From NCBI RefSeq assembly GCF_009834225.1, contig NZ_CP047176.1:2294001-2358000 (forward strand): a stretch of 64,000 nt of DNA, written 5' to 3'. Shown here one piece after another: positions 16,627 through 25,693 of this stretch. This DNA is from Rathayibacter sp. VKM Ac-2759 (GTDB taxonomy: Bacteria > Actinomycetota > Actinomycetes > Actinomycetales > Microbacteriaceae). A program made the position numbers and the translations under genes. The notes beneath the pieces are model-generated. The model worked only from the letters and a program-made list of their open reading frames with translations, made no database searches and was not told where the DNA came from. The stretch's first letter is position 1. The number at the start of each line of letters is the position of its first letter.

Positions 16627-18271
16627 CGGCCGTACCGCCGCCGACCGCGATCCTGCGGTCGAAGGCGAGCGACGGATCGACGCGGTGCGCGATCAGCACG
16701 ACCGTGCGTCCGCCCGCGGCGCGCAGCAGATCGGCGAGCAGCGCATCCGCGACAGGCGCGTCGACCGACGCGGTCGGCTCGTCGAGGATCAGCACGTCGA
16801 AGTCGGCGAGCAGGGCGCGCGCGAGCGCGAGCCTCTGCGCCTGGCCGCCCGAGACGAGGGCTCCGCGCTCGCCGACCCGCGCATCGAGGCCGCCGCGCGC
16901 CGCCGTCCAGGAGGCGAGACCCACGCGGCCGAGGACGTCCTCGAGGACCGCGTCGTCCGCCTCCGGCCGGGCGAACAGCAGATTCTGACGGATGGTGTCG
17001 TCGAAGAGGTAGGGCTGCTGCTCGACGAGGCCGACGACTCGGCGGACCTCCGCCTGGGGCAGCGTCCGCGCCTCCACTCCCCCGATCCGGTACGAGCCGG
17101 AGTGCTCGAGGAAGCGCACGAGGACGTGGGCGAGCGTGGTCTTGCCCGAGCCGCTGCCCCCGGTCACGAGCGCGCGGGCTCCCGCCGGGAGGTCGAGGGT
17201 GACGCCCACGAGGGCCGGTGCCGCCGCTCCCGGCCAGCCCGCCGAGACGTCGCGGAGGACCAGGTCGCGCCCGCTCGGCATCCGAGCGGCGCGGTCGACC
17301 GCGTCGTCGGTCGCGAGGGCCGGCGAGGAGGCGTCGCGATCGAGGTCGGCCAGGCGCTGCGCGCCGGAGAGAGCCGTGCGCGCCGACTGGACGGCCAGCG
17401 GAGCCGCGGCCATCACCTCGAAGACCGCGAGCGGGACCAGGACGATCACGCCGAGCGCCGGGCCGCCGAGATCGGTGACGGACGGGATGCCGAGGGCGAG
17501 GGCCGCCCACACCGCGCCTCCTGAGCAGAGGGCGAGCACGGCCGCGGTGAGGCCCGCCGAGACCGCCCGGCGGCGAGCGCTGCGGGCGAGCGCCGCCTCC
17601 GCCTCCGCGACGTCGGCGACCGCCTGCTCGGCCGCACCGAACGCGATCAGCACGTCGAGCCGGGTCACGAGCAGGTTCACGCGCTCGGCGAGCTCGCCGC
17701 GCAGGGGTGCCAGCTCGCGATCGGCCCGCGCAGACATCAGCCCCGCCCCCACGGCCGATCCCGCGAAGCCGAGCACGAGGAGCACGAGCAGCACGAGCCC
17801 CATCGCGGGCAGGAGCAGCCCCACGCCGACGACCGCCGCCGTCGCCACGACTCCTGAGACGATCAGCGGCTGCACGACGCGCAGCGGTACGTCCTGCTGC
17901 GAGTCGACGTCGGCGATCACCCGCGAGACGAGGTCGCCGCGGCGCACCCGGCCCAGGCCGTCGGGCGCGATCGGCACCAGGCGCTCGTAGACCCCGGCGC
18001 GCAGCTCGGCGAGCGCGCGGAAGGCGGCGTCGTGTCCGCTGAGCCGCTCGAGGTAGCGGAAGAAGGCCCGCGCCAGCGCGAACGCGCGGACGCCGACGAC
18101 GGCCATCGAGAGGAAGAGGATCGGCGGCTGCTCGGCGGCGCGCACGATCAGCCACGCGGAGCAGGCGAGCAGCGCCACGACGGAGGCGGAGGAGAGCAGC
18201 CCGAACGAGAGGCCCGGGAGGAAGCGGCGCGCGGGCGGCATCGCGGCGCGGAGGACGTCGGCGCGCCTCAT
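16616..18271 (-). CDS. cydC: CydC, thiol reductant ABC exporter subunit
   Basis: 551 aa half-transporter: about six N-terminal transmembrane segments, then an ATPase domain with Walker A 'GGSGSGKTTLAHVL', signature 'VSGGQAQRLALARAL', Walker B 'VLILDEPTASVD' and switch His 'LIAHRVD'. ATG 18271 overlaps the cydD stop as ATGA. The CydDC heterodimer exports glutathione or cysteine in Escherichia coli and is needed for cytochrome bd assembly. Actinobacteria lack glutathione, so the physiological thiol here is uncertain. Confidence 0.95.
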   Translation of the reverse strand: MRRADVLRAAMPPARRFLPGLSFGLLSSASVVALLACSAWLIVRAAEQPPILFLSMAVVGVRAFALARAFFRYLERLSGHDAAFRALAELRAGVYERLVPIAPDGLGRVRRGDLVSRVIADVDSQQDVPLRVVQPLIVSGVVATAAVVGVGLLLPAMGLVLLVLLVLGFAGSAVGAGLMSARADRELAPLRGELAERVNLLVTRLDVLIAFGAAEQAVADVAEAEAALARSARRRAVSAGLTAAVLALCSGGAVWAALALGIPSVTDLGGPALGVIVLVPLAVFEVMAAAPLAVQSARTALSGAQRLADLDRDASSPALATDDAVDRAARMPSGRDLVLRDVSAGWPGAAAPALVGVTLDLPAGARALVTGGSGSGKTTLAHVLVRFLEHSGSYRIGGVEARTLPQAEVRRVVGLVEQQPYLFDDTIRQNLLFARPEADDAVLEDVLGRVGLASWTAARGGLDARVGERGALVSGGQAQRLALARALLADFDVLILDEPTASVDAPVADALLADLLRAAGGRTVVLIAHRVDPSLAFDRRIAVGGGTAVSV

Positions 18272-19893
18272 CGGAGCACCGCCTCGGCCGGCTGCAGCGC
18301 GAGCACCGTGTCGGCCGCGGCGAGGGTCGACGGCCGGTGGCTCGCGATGATCACGATCGCTCCGTCGTCGGCGAGCGTGCGCAGCCCGGCGAGCAGCGCC
18401 CGCTCGGCCCCCGCGTCGAGTGCCGCGGTGGGCTCGTCCAGGGCCAGCACGCGGCAGCCCCGCTCGAGCAGCCGGTGGATCGCCCGTGCCGCCGCCACCC
18501 TCGCGCTCTGCCCGCCGGAGAGACCGGTGCCCTCCGCGTCGATCCGGCGCTCGGGCTCGAGATCGACGCCGGCGAGCGCGAGGGCCGCGGCGACCCGGGC
18601 GGCATCGGGCGAGCGGGTGCCGAGCGCCACGTTGGACGCGACGGTGCCCGGCAGCAGGTCGGCCCGCTGACCCGACCACGCGAGCCAGTCGCGGCCGGCG
18701 CCGGGGAGCACGGGCTCGCCTCCGAGTGCGATCGCGCCGGTCGCCGCGACGAAGCCCGCGAGGGCGGCGAGGAGGGTGGACTTGCCCGATCCGCTCGGCC
18801 CGGCGATCGCCGTGATCGTCCCCGGCGAGAACACGGCGTCGACCGGGGCGAGCACGCGCCCGGCACCGTCGTCGACCGCGAGAGCACGCACCTCGAGCGG
18901 GCCGGATCCCGCGGGAGACGGAGTCGGCGCGGGCAGCACCGCCGCGCGCTCGATGACGGCGAACGCCTCGTCGGCCGCCTGCACCCCGTCGGCCGCCGCG
19001 TGGAACTCGGCGCCGACCTGTCGCATCGGCAGGAACACGTCGGGCGCGAGCACGAGCACGAACAGCCCGATCGCCAGCCCGAGCGAGCCGTCGACCAGCC
19101 GCAGTCCGATCGAGACGGCGACCAGAGCGACCGAGAGCGAGCCGGCGAGCTCGAGCACGAAGCCGCTCACGAAGGTGACCCGCAGCACCTTCATCGTGTG
19201 CACCCGGTACTCCTCGGTCAGAGCCCGGATCCGCGCGCCCTGGCGCTCAGCGCGACCGAAGATCTTGAGCGTCGCGAGCCCGCCGACCGTGTCGACGAAT
19301 CCGGAGGCGAGCGCCTGCAGCCGCGACCACTGCCGCTTCTGCACCGCCTGCGTCGCCCAGCCGATCAGCACCATGAAGACGGGGATGAGCGGCAGGGTGA
19401 CCACGAGGAAGAGGGCGCTGAGCGGATCCGCGAGGAAGACGACGAGGGTGAGCAGCGGAGTCGCGACGGCGGTCGCGATCAGCTGCGGCAGGTAGCGCGC
19501 GAAGTAGCCGTCGAGGGCGTCGAGGCCGCCGCCGACCAGCGCCACGACTCCGCCCGAGCTGCCTGCCGAGCGACCGGACGGACCGAGCGCGACGAGCGCC
19601 TCCAGGACCGCGTGGCGCAGCTGGGCCTTGGCGCCGACTCCGCCGCGGACGGCGTTCACCTCGCTCGCCCACGCGATCGCCGCCCGCGCCGCCACCACGG
19701 CGAGCAGGGCGGCGAGCAGCGGCGCGAGCTCGGCGGCACCGCGCCCGTCGACCGCCCCCGCCACCAGCTGCGCGACCAGCCAGGCGAAGGCGATGATCGC
19801 CAGCGTCCGCGCCAGCGCCAGCGCGCCGCCCAGCACCAGGAACAGGCGGGCCGAGCGGGCGAAGCGGAGCAGCCGCGGATCGAGGGGCTTCAC
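18268..19893 (-). CDS. cydD: CydD, thiol reductant ABC exporter subunit
   Basis: 541 aa half-transporter with transmembrane segments in the first 290 residues. The ATPase has Walker A 'GPSGSGKSTLLAALAG', signature 'LSGGQSARVAAARA' and Walker B 'RVLALDEPTAALD'. It starts at ATG 19893, 1 bp after the cydB stop, and is translationally coupled to cydC. It acts with CydC and is required for assembly of the bd oxidase encoded just upstream. The gene order cydA-cydB-cydD-cydC is typical for actinobacteria. Confidence 0.95.
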   Translation of the reverse strand: MKPLDPRLLRFARSARLFLVLGGALALARTLAIIAFAWLVAQLVAGAVDGRGAAELAPLLAALLAVVAARAAIAWASEVNAVRGGVGAKAQLRHAVLEALVALGPSGRSAGSSGGVVALVGGGLDALDGYFARYLPQLIATAVATPLLTLVVFLADPLSALFLVVTLPLIPVFMVLIGWATQAVQKRQWSRLQALASGFVDTVGGLATLKIFGRAERQGARIRALTEEYRVHTMKVLRVTFVSGFVLELAGSLSVALVAVSIGLRLVDGSLGLAIGLFVLVLAPDVFLPMRQVGAEFHAAADGVQAADEAFAVIERAAVLPAPTPSPAGSGPLEVRALAVDDGAGRVLAPVDAVFSPGTITAIAGPSGSGKSTLLAALAGFVAATGAIALGGEPVLPGAGRDWLAWSGQRADLLPGTVASNVALGTRSPDAARVAAALALAGVDLEPERRIDAEGTGLSGGQSARVAAARAIHRLLERGCRVLALDEPTAALDAGAERALLAGLRTLADDGAIVIIASHRPSTLAAADTVLALQPAEAVLR

Positions 19894-19894
19894 G

Positions 19895-20899
19895 TCAGTG
19901 GGCGTCGACCGGGATGTGAGTGCGGGTGATGCGCTTGCGGAAGATCCAGTAGGTCCAGGCCTGATAGCCGACGATGAGCGGCACGAACACCAGCGCGGTC
20001 CAACTCATGACGGTCAGCGTATAGGGCGTGCTCGAGGCGTTCTCGATGGTGAGGCTGTTGGCGATGTCGTTCGAGGCCGGCATGACGGCCGGGAAGAGCG
20101 TCGTGAACAGGGTCAGGACCGCGAGCGCGATCGTGACCGCGAGGAGGGCGAAGGCCCGCCCCTCCCTCCCGCGCACGTTCGCCAGCCACGAGAGGATCAG
20201 CGTGGCCGCCGCCGCGGTCGCGAGCAGCCAGGAGGCGCTGCTGCCCTGCGCGAGGTTCGTCCAGGCGAGGAACACCGCAGCGACCGCGATCGTGACGAGC
20301 CCGGCGCGCGAGGCGAGCCTCCGTGCGCGCTCGCGGATCTCGCCGTCGGTCTTGAGCGAGACGAACACGACTCCGTGCGTGAAGAACAGCAGGAGGGTCG
20401 TGGCGCCGCCGAGCAGCGCGTAGGGGTTCAGCAGGTCGAGGACGGTGCCGATGTAGTTGTGGTCGGCGTCGAGCGGCACGCCCTGCACGATGTTGGCGAA
20501 CGCGACGCCCCAGAGGAACGCGGGGACCGCCGAGCCGACGACGATCATCGTGTCGAACCGCTTCTTCCAGGCCGCCTCCGGCCGCTGGTGCCGGTACTCG
20601 AACGACACCCCTCGGAGGATGAGCGCCAGGAGGATCGCGAGCAGCGGCAGGTAGAAGCCGCTGAAGAGCGTCGCGTACCACTCGGGGAACGCGGCGAACA
20701 GCGCGGCGCCCGCGACGATCACCCAGGTCTCGTTGAGATCCCAGACCGGGCCGATCGTGTTGATCAGGACCCGGCGGTCGGTGTCGTCCCTCCCGAGGAA
20801 GGGCAGCGACATCCCGACCCCGAAGTCGAAGCCGTCGAGCACGAAGTAGCCGATGAAGAACACGGCGACGATCCAGAACCAGAGCGTGGGGAGATCCAT
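19895..20899 (-). CDS. cydB: Cytochrome bd oxidase subunit II
   Basis: 334 aa integral membrane protein with about eight or nine hydrophobic segments. It opens 'MDLPTLWFWIVAVFFIGYFV' with the typical 'LDGFDFGVGM' motif next. Further CydB hallmarks are 'RRVLINTIGPVWDLNETWVI' and 'TLFPAVMPASN'. It pairs with CydA to form the quinol-oxidising bd terminal oxidase, which works at low oxygen and resists several inhibitors. It starts 18 bp after the cydA stop. Confidence 0.97.
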   Translation of the reverse strand: MDLPTLWFWIVAVFFIGYFVLDGFDFGVGMSLPFLGRDDTDRRVLINTIGPVWDLNETWVIVAGAALFAAFPEWYATLFSGFYLPLLAILLALILRGVSFEYRHQRPEAAWKKRFDTMIVVGSAVPAFLWGVAFANIVQGVPLDADHNYIGTVLDLLNPYALLGGATTLLLFFTHGVVFVSLKTDGEIRERARRLASRAGLVTIAVAAVFLAWTNLAQGSSASWLLATAAAATLILSWLANVRGREGRAFALLAVTIALAVLTLFTTLFPAVMPASNDIANSLTIENASSTPYTLTVMSWTALVFVPLIVGYQAWTYWIFRKRITRTHIPVDAH

Positions 20900-20917
20900 C
20901 AGCGCGAGCGCCTTCCT

Positions 20918-22327
20918 CTAGTAGACAGTGCCGACGAGCTGCGGGCGACCGCTCTCCTCGTCGATCTCGGGGGCGTCATCGGGGCCGGCCTGCGCCGCCT
21001 TCAGGATGAGCCGGAACTCCACGACCGCGAGGGTCCCGTAGATCGCGGTGAACGCGATCAGCGAGATCAGGACCTCGAGGCCGCTCACGCCGGGCGAGAC
21101 GCCGTCCTCGGTCTTGAGCAGGCCGAAGACGAGCCAGGGCTGGCGGCCCATCTCGGTGAAGACCCAGCCGACGATCATCGCGAGCAGCGGGAGCGGAGCC
21201 GCCCAGGTCGCGATCCTCCACATCCACTTCTTGGGCTCGCGGCCCTTGCGGGTGAACCAGAGGCCGGCGGCCGCGACGCCGATCGCGAGGACTCCGAGCG
21301 CCATCATCCAGCGGAACGACCAGTAGGTGACCCAGATGATCGGCGTGTAGTCACCGGGGCCGTAGACCTGCACGTACTGCGCCTGCAGGTCGTTGATGCC
21401 CTCGACGGTGCCGGTGAACGTGTGCGTCGAGAGGAAGGAGAGGAGGTACGGGATGCGGATCGAGAACAGCTCGCTCGAGCCGTCCGGCGTGCCCCAGGTG
21501 AAGATCGAGAACGAGGCCTCGGCGCCGGTCGAGGTCTTGTAGAGCGCCTCGGCGGCCGCCATCTTCATCGGCTGGGTGTCGACCATCGCGAGGCCGAGCG
21601 AGTCGCCCGTGAAGAGGGTGAGACCGCCGCTGACGAGCATCATCCAGGCACCGAACTTCAGCGCCGGGCGCATGGTCTCGAGGTGCTGGTTGCGCGAGAG
21701 GTGGTAGGCGGCGACGCTGATGATCACGGCCGCCGAGACCATGAAGCACGCGAAGATCGTGTGCGGGAACGCGGCGAGCGCGACCTTGTTCGTGAGCAGG
21801 GCCCAGATGTCGGTGAGCTCCGCGCGCCCCTTGGTCTCGTTGATCTCGAAGCCGACCGGGTTCTGCATGAACGCGTTGGCGGCGATGATGAAGTACGCCG
21901 ACAGGGTCGTCCCGAGGGTCGTCAGCCAGATGGTCGCCAGGTGCAGCTTCTCGGGGAGCTTGTCCCAGCCGAAGATCCACAGGCCGATGAACGTCGCCTC
22001 GAGGAAGAACGCGAGCAGGCCCTCGAACGCGAGCGGCGCACCGAAGACGTCGCCGACGAAGCGCGAGTAGTCGCTCCAGTTCATGCCGAACTGGAACTCC
22101 TGGACGATTCCGGTGACGACGCCCATCGCGAAGTTGATGAGGAAGATCTTCCCGAAGAACTTCGTCAGCTGCAGGTAGTGGATGCGGCCGGTGCGCACCC
22201 AGCAGGTCTGGAAGATCGCGACGGTGAGCGCCATGCCGATCGTGAGCGGCACGAACAGGAAGTGGTAGATCGTCGTCAGGCCGAACTGCCACCTCGACAG
22301 CAGGAGTGGATCCAGGAGTTCGTTCAC
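20918..22327 (-). CDS. cydA: Cytochrome bd oxidase subunit I
   Basis: 469 aa from GTG 22327 (MNELLDPLLLSRWQFGLTT), chosen because a TATGCT -10 lies 7 nt upstream; the ATG 4 codons earlier overlaps that box. Haem and quinol features are readable: 'RWQFGLTTIYHFLFVPLTIG' with the conserved N-terminal His, 'FFLEATFIGLWIFGWDKL', 'TGDSLGLAMVDTQPMKMAA' and 'VFTEMGRQPWLVFGLL'. The length implies the short Q-loop form. It is the catalytic quinol-oxidising subunit and first gene of cydABDC. Confidence 0.96.
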   Translation of the reverse strand: MNELLDPLLLSRWQFGLTTIYHFLFVPLTIGMALTVAIFQTCWVRTGRIHYLQLTKFFGKIFLINFAMGVVTGIVQEFQFGMNWSDYSRFVGDVFGAPLAFEGLLAFFLEATFIGLWIFGWDKLPEKLHLATIWLTTLGTTLSAYFIIAANAFMQNPVGFEINETKGRAELTDIWALLTNKVALAAFPHTIFACFMVSAAVIISVAAYHLSRNQHLETMRPALKFGAWMMLVSGGLTLFTGDSLGLAMVDTQPMKMAAAEALYKTSTGAEASFSIFTWGTPDGSSELFSIRIPYLLSFLSTHTFTGTVEGINDLQAQYVQVYGPGDYTPIIWVTYWSFRWMMALGVLAIGVAAAGLWFTRKGREPKKWMWRIATWAAPLPLLAMIVGWVFTEMGRQPWLVFGLLKTEDGVSPGVSGLEVLISLIAFTAIYGTLAVVEFRLILKAAQAGPDDAPEIDEESGRPQLVGTVY

Positions 22328-22334
22328 GGCCCCG

Positions 22335-22340
22335 AGCATA
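22335..22340 (-). promoter_or_regulatory. -10 element of cydA
   Basis: TATGCT on the minus strand, 7 nt before GTG 22327. It predicts a leaderless cyd transcript and fixes the start codon. Confidence 0.5.
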
Positions 22341-22471
22341 GGTCGCAGCGAGCGCCTCGATGCCCGCCGATCCCAGTACTGGGGCGGATGTGCGGGCCTC
22401 GGACGCCCTCGAGCGACACCCTTTCCGGGGTGCTCGCCCGCCGCCTCCGAACGGCCGCCGTCCACGACAAG

Positions 22472-22504
22472 CTCGACGTCGAGACAGTCCGTCTCGACGT
22501 CGAG
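22472..22504. promoter_or_regulatory. Paired 12-bp palindromes, candidate operator between cydA and tetR
   Basis: CTCGACGTCGAG occurs twice (22472-22483 and 22493-22504), each a perfect palindrome, with centres exactly 21 bp apart (two helical turns). Flanking bases extend the pair to a perfect 13-bp inverted repeat with a 7-bp spacer. A third copy with one mismatch (CTCGACGGCGAG) is at 22569-22580. All lie in the 414-bp gap between the divergent cydA and TetR genes, which holds no gene. Confidence 0.55.
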
Positions 22505-22729
22505 GGACCCCGCCGCGAGGACGGTGCCGAGCAGGCCCCTCGACCGTCGGCGGCGTCCCGGAGACCGTCTCGACGGCGAGCGACCGCGGTCGCGGGCCGA
22601 TCCTCCGGAACTCGCGAACGAATACTCAGCAGTTTCACAGTCGACGCCTCGCCGAGCGGGCGGGTGGGAATCCGTTCGCGGGTCGTGCCCCGGGCGCTCA
22701 CGAGGCGCCACTGCTCAGGCGCGGCACCG

Positions 22730-22735
22730 TACGAT
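22730..22735 (+). promoter_or_regulatory. -10 element of the TetR gene at 22742
   Basis: TACGAT, 6 nt before ATG 22742; predicts a leaderless tetR-dedA mRNA. Confidence 0.5.
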
Positions 22736-22741
22736 CGACCC

Positions 22742-23326
22742 ATGCCGAGCAAGGGGAGCTACGCCAAGGGTGTCGCCAAGCGCGAGGAGATCCTGCAGAC
22801 CGCACTCGAGGTGTTCTCGCGGCAGGGGTACCGCCGAGCGTCGCTGCGCGAGATCTCCGAGGCGGTCGGGCTGACGCAGGCCGGGCTGCTGCACTACTTC
22901 GACTCCAAGGAGGAGCTCTTCGCCGAGGTCCTCCGCAAGCGCGACGACGTCGATCGCGCGACGTACGACCTCGACGACAGCGGCGATCCCGCGATCGCCG
23001 GCCTCGTCCGCCTGATCCGCCACAACAGCGAGGTCCCCGGTCTCGTGCACCTCTACGCGACGCTGTCGGCCGAGGGCACGGACGAGGGGCACGCCGCGCA
23101 CGAGTTCTTCGTCGACCGCTACCGGACGACGACCGAGGTGCTGGCCGAGAGCGTGCGCGCCGACCAGCGCGAGGGGCTCATCGCCGCGGACATCGATCCC
23201 GAGGTGGCGGGCCGGATGATGACCGCGCTCGCGGACGGTCTGCAGATCCAGTGGCTGCTCGACGACGGGGTCGACATGGGCAGCATCGTCGAGACCTTCT
23301 GGGCGCTGCTCAAGCGCGTCCGCTGA
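22742..23326 (+). CDS. TetR-family transcriptional regulator
   Basis: 194 aa. The N-terminal helix-turn-helix is in 'REISEAVGLTQAGLLHYFDS' (about residues 39-58), preceded by 'REEILQTALEVFSRQGYRRA'. The C-terminal ligand domain is divergent; a BetI-like TetR_C arrangement is possible ('DPEVAGRMMTALADGLQIQW'). It is divergent from cydABDC and 12 bp upstream of a DedA gene. The paired palindromes upstream could be its operator, making it an autoregulator and perhaps a cyd regulator; that is inference. Confidence 0.9.
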   Translation: MPSKGSYAKGVAKREEILQTALEVFSRQGYRRASLREISEAVGLTQAGLLHYFDSKEELFAEVLRKRDDVDRATYDLDDSGDPAIAGLVRLIRHNSEVPGLVHLYATLSAEGTDEGHAAHEFFVDRYRTTTEVLAESVRADQREGLIAADIDPEVAGRMMTALADGLQIQWLLDDGVDMGSIVETFWALLKRVR

Positions 23327-23338
23327 CGGGCTCCTGGC

Positions 23339-23977
23339 GTGAACGACCTGCTGACCGGGATCCTCGCCTTCGTGGTGAGCGTGCCGCCCGTCTGGCGGAC
23401 GCTGCTCGCGGGGCTCGCCATCTTCTTCGAGACGACGATCCTCGCCGGCCTGATCGTGCCGGGCGACACCGTCGTGATCGTCAGCGCCACCGGTGTCACC
23501 ACTCCCCTGCAGTTCGTCGCCCTCGCGCTCACCGTGATCGTCGGCGCCCTCTGCGGCGAATCGGTCGGCTTCTACCTCGGCCGCTGGTTCGGCCCGCGGA
23601 TCCGCGCGTCACGACTCGGCCGCAGGCTCGGCGAGAAGAACTGGGTGCGCGCCGAGCGCTACCTCGCCCGCCGCGGCGGCATCGCGGTGTTCCTCTCGCG
23701 CTTCCTGCCGGTGCTGCACTCGCTCATCCCCCTGACCGTCGGCATGAGCGGGATGCGCTACCGCACCTTCATGGCCTGGACGACGCCCGCGTGCATCCTC
23801 TGGTCGTTCGCCTACGTGGGAGTCGGCGCGGCGGCCGCCGGCGGCTACCGCGAGCTGTCCGACAGCCTGCACTACGCCGGCTACCTCTTCGTCGGCGCCA
23901 TCGTGCTGTTCGCGCTGATCGTGTTCGGCGCGAAGAAGCTCCTGAAACGAGCGGAGGCGCGTCACCTCGACGAGTGA
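23339..23977 (+). CDS. DedA/VTT-family membrane protein
   Basis: 212 aa from GTG 23339, 12 bp after the TetR gene. Family signatures are the 'FFETTILAGLIVPGDTVVI' re-entrant region, 'GESVGFYLGRWFG' and 'FLSRFLPVLHSLIPLTVGMS'. About four or five hydrophobic segments are present. DedA proteins are phospholipid or undecaprenyl-phosphate flippases or transporters linked to membrane potential and envelope stress. The substrate here cannot be assigned. Cotranscription with the regulator is likely. The stop codon lies inside a terminator hairpin. Confidence 0.9.
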   Translation: MNDLLTGILAFVVSVPPVWRTLLAGLAIFFETTILAGLIVPGDTVVIVSATGVTTPLQFVALALTVIVGALCGESVGFYLGRWFGPRIRASRLGRRLGEKNWVRAERYLARRGGIAVFLSRFLPVLHSLIPLTVGMSGMRYRTFMAWTTPACILWSFAYVGVGAAAAGGYRELSDSLHYAGYLFVGAIVLFALIVFGAKKLLKRAEARHLDE

Positions 23978-23983
23978 CGCGCC
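23956..23983. terminator. Bidirectional terminator between dedA and the osmoprotectant operon
   Basis: Perfect 10-bp stem GGCGCGTCAC/GTGACGCGCC with an 8-nt loop, containing the dedA stop codon. It lies 22 bp after the end of the convergent substrate-binding-protein gene. Confidence 0.7.
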
Positions 23984-24005
23984 CCGCGCGGGTGGTGCCG
24001 GTCGA

Positions 24006-24938
24006 TCAGTCGACGAGACCGGCCGACTCCAGCCACTCGGTCGCGATCGACGCGGCCGACTTCTCGTCGTTCACGCTCTCGGCGTTGAGCGACACGAGGT
24101 CCTCGGCGGTCAGCTTCGCGCTGACCGCGTTGAGCACCTCGGCGGCGTCGTCGTCGATCTTGTCCGAGACGATCGGCACGACGTTGTCGGCGACGAACAG
24201 TCCGTCCGGGTCCTCCAGGGCGACGAGGTCGTTCGACTGGATGTTGGGATCGGCGGTGTAGATGTTCGCCAGCTGGATCTGGTCGCTGGTCAGGGCGTTG
24301 ACCGTGGTCGATCCGCCGCTGTCCTCGATCGCCTGGAACGTGGTGTCGATGCCGTACTTCTCCTTGAGCGCGTCCGGGCCGTAGGGGCGCGTCTGCAGCT
24401 CGGAGTTGCCGCCCAGCACGATCGGGTCGGTGACGTCGGCGAGCGAGGCGATGTCGGTGAGGCTCCACTTGTCGGCGAAGGCCTGGGTGACGGTGTACGA
24501 GTTCTGGTCGCTCGCATCGGCGGCGTCGAGCGCGCGGAGGCCGTCCGGCAGCGCATCGGTCAGAGCGGAGTAGACGTCGTCGGCGGTCGTGGCCGTGGTG
24601 TCGGGCTCGAGCGCCTGCAGCAGGCTGCCGTCGTACTCGGGGAAGACGTCGATCGATCCGCTCTCGATCTCGGGCAGGTAGATCTCGCGCTGGCCGATCC
24701 GGAGCTGCCTGTCGACGGTGTAGCCGTCGTTCTCCAGGGCCTGGGCGTAGATCTCGGCGATGATCTCGTTCGAGTAGTAGTCCTGCGAGCCGACGACGAT
24801 CGTCTCGGAGCCGGCGGAGGCGCCGGAACCCGATCCCGAATCGAGCGGATCGCTGGACGAGCACCCTGCCAGTGCCACGACGGCACCGACCGCGAGTGCG
24901 CTGAGCGCGACACGGCCCTTCTTGTTTGCTGTGGACAT
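24006..24938 (-). CDS. proX: Osmoprotectant ABC transporter substrate-binding lipoprotein (OpuAC/ProX family)
   Basis: 310 aa from ATG 24938, with GAAGGGAAACAGTG just before it. A lipobox 'VVALAGC' places the lipid-modified Cys near residue 25. The mature protein opens 'ETIVVGSQDYYSNEIIAEIY' and has 'ESGSIDVFPEYDGSLLQAL', typical of glycine-betaine/choline/carnitine binders of the OpuC/YehZ type. Its start overlaps the upstream permease stop as TGATG. It is last in a four-gene operon of ATPase, two permeases and receptor. Confidence 0.92.
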   Translation of the reverse strand: MSTANKKGRVALSALAVGAVVALAGCSSSDPLDSGSGSGASAGSETIVVGSQDYYSNEIIAEIYAQALENDGYTVDRQLRIGQREIYLPEIESGSIDVFPEYDGSLLQALEPDTTATTADDVYSALTDALPDGLRALDAADASDQNSYTVTQAFADKWSLTDIASLADVTDPIVLGGNSELQTRPYGPDALKEKYGIDTTFQAIEDSGGSTTVNALTSDQIQLANIYTADPNIQSNDLVALEDPDGLFVADNVVPIVSDKIDDDAAEVLNAVSAKLTAEDLVSLNAESVNDEKSAASIATEWLESAGLVD

Positions 24939-25693
24939 CACTGTTTCCCTTCGTCGATGGGGATTCCCACCACCGCGCGTCGTCGGGTCGACGAGGCGCG
25001 GAAACTCGAGCGGCCGGAGGTCCCGGCCAGGCCCAGCACGACACCGCGCGGGACGGCGATCCGCTGCAGGACCGCGAACAGGATCTCGCTGAGCAGCGTG
25101 AGCGCGATCACGATGATCGAGCCCGCGAGCATCTGCGGATAGTCCCCCGCCTTCACGCCCTGGAAGATGTAGCGGCCGAGACCGCCCGCGCCGATGTAGT
25201 CCGCGAGCGTCGCCGTCGCGATGATCTGCAGGGCGGCCACCCTCAGCCCGCCGAGGAGCAGCGGGAGACCGAGGGGGATCTCGACCTTCGCGAGGATCTG
25301 CCACTCGGTCATCCCGACCGAGCGCGCGGCGTCGACGGTCCGCCGGTCGACCGCCTCCAGACCCGAGTACGCGCCGGCGAGGACCGACGGGATCGCGAGG
25401 ATCACGAGCGCGATCAGCGGCGCGCCGAGGCCGAGGCCGAGGCTCATCGCCGCGAGCACCAGCACACCGAGGGTCGGCAGCGCGCGCAGCCCGCCGGCGA
25501 CGGGGACCGCGATGCCCTTGCCGCGACCGGTGTGCCCGATCAGGTAGCCGAGCGGGATGGCGATCGCGGACGCGATGACCAGCACCAGGAGGCTGATGCC
25601 GAGGTGCTGGGCGACCCGGGTCGGGATCCCCTCGGGGCCCGTCCAGTGCGTGGCGTCGCCGATCCACGCGAACGCCTCGATGATCAGGTTCAC
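24938..25693 (-). CDS. proW: Osmoprotectant ABC transporter permease
   Basis: 251 aa from GTG 25693, overlapping the preceding permease stop as GTGA. An upstream in-frame start is possible but would lie inside that gene. It has five to six transmembrane helices and the EAA loop 'TVDAARSVGMTEWQILAKVE'. The tail is basic and probably cytoplasmic. With the partner permease at 25690-26376 it forms a heterodimeric pore, as in OpuCB/OpuCD. The substrate class (betaine, choline or carnitine) is inferred from the operon. Confidence 0.9.
   Translation of the reverse strand: MNLIIEAFAWIGDATHWTGPEGIPTRVAQHLGISLLVLVIASAIAIPLGYLIGHTGRGKGIAVPVAGGLRALPTLGVLVLAAMSLGLGLGAPLIALVILAIPSVLAGAYSGLEAVDRRTVDAARSVGMTEWQILAKVEIPLGLPLLLGGLRVAALQIIATATLADYIGAGGLGRYIFQGVKAGDYPQMLAGSIIVIALTLLSEILFAVLQRIAVPRGVVLGLAGTSGRSSFRASSTRRRAVVGIPIDEGKQ

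Noticed and set aside
22328..22741. Rex or Fnr/ArcA binding sites upstream of cydA.
   Set aside because: No TTGTGAAN4TTCACAA-like or TTGAT-N4-ATCAA-like sequence was found. The visible palindromes have a different sequence.
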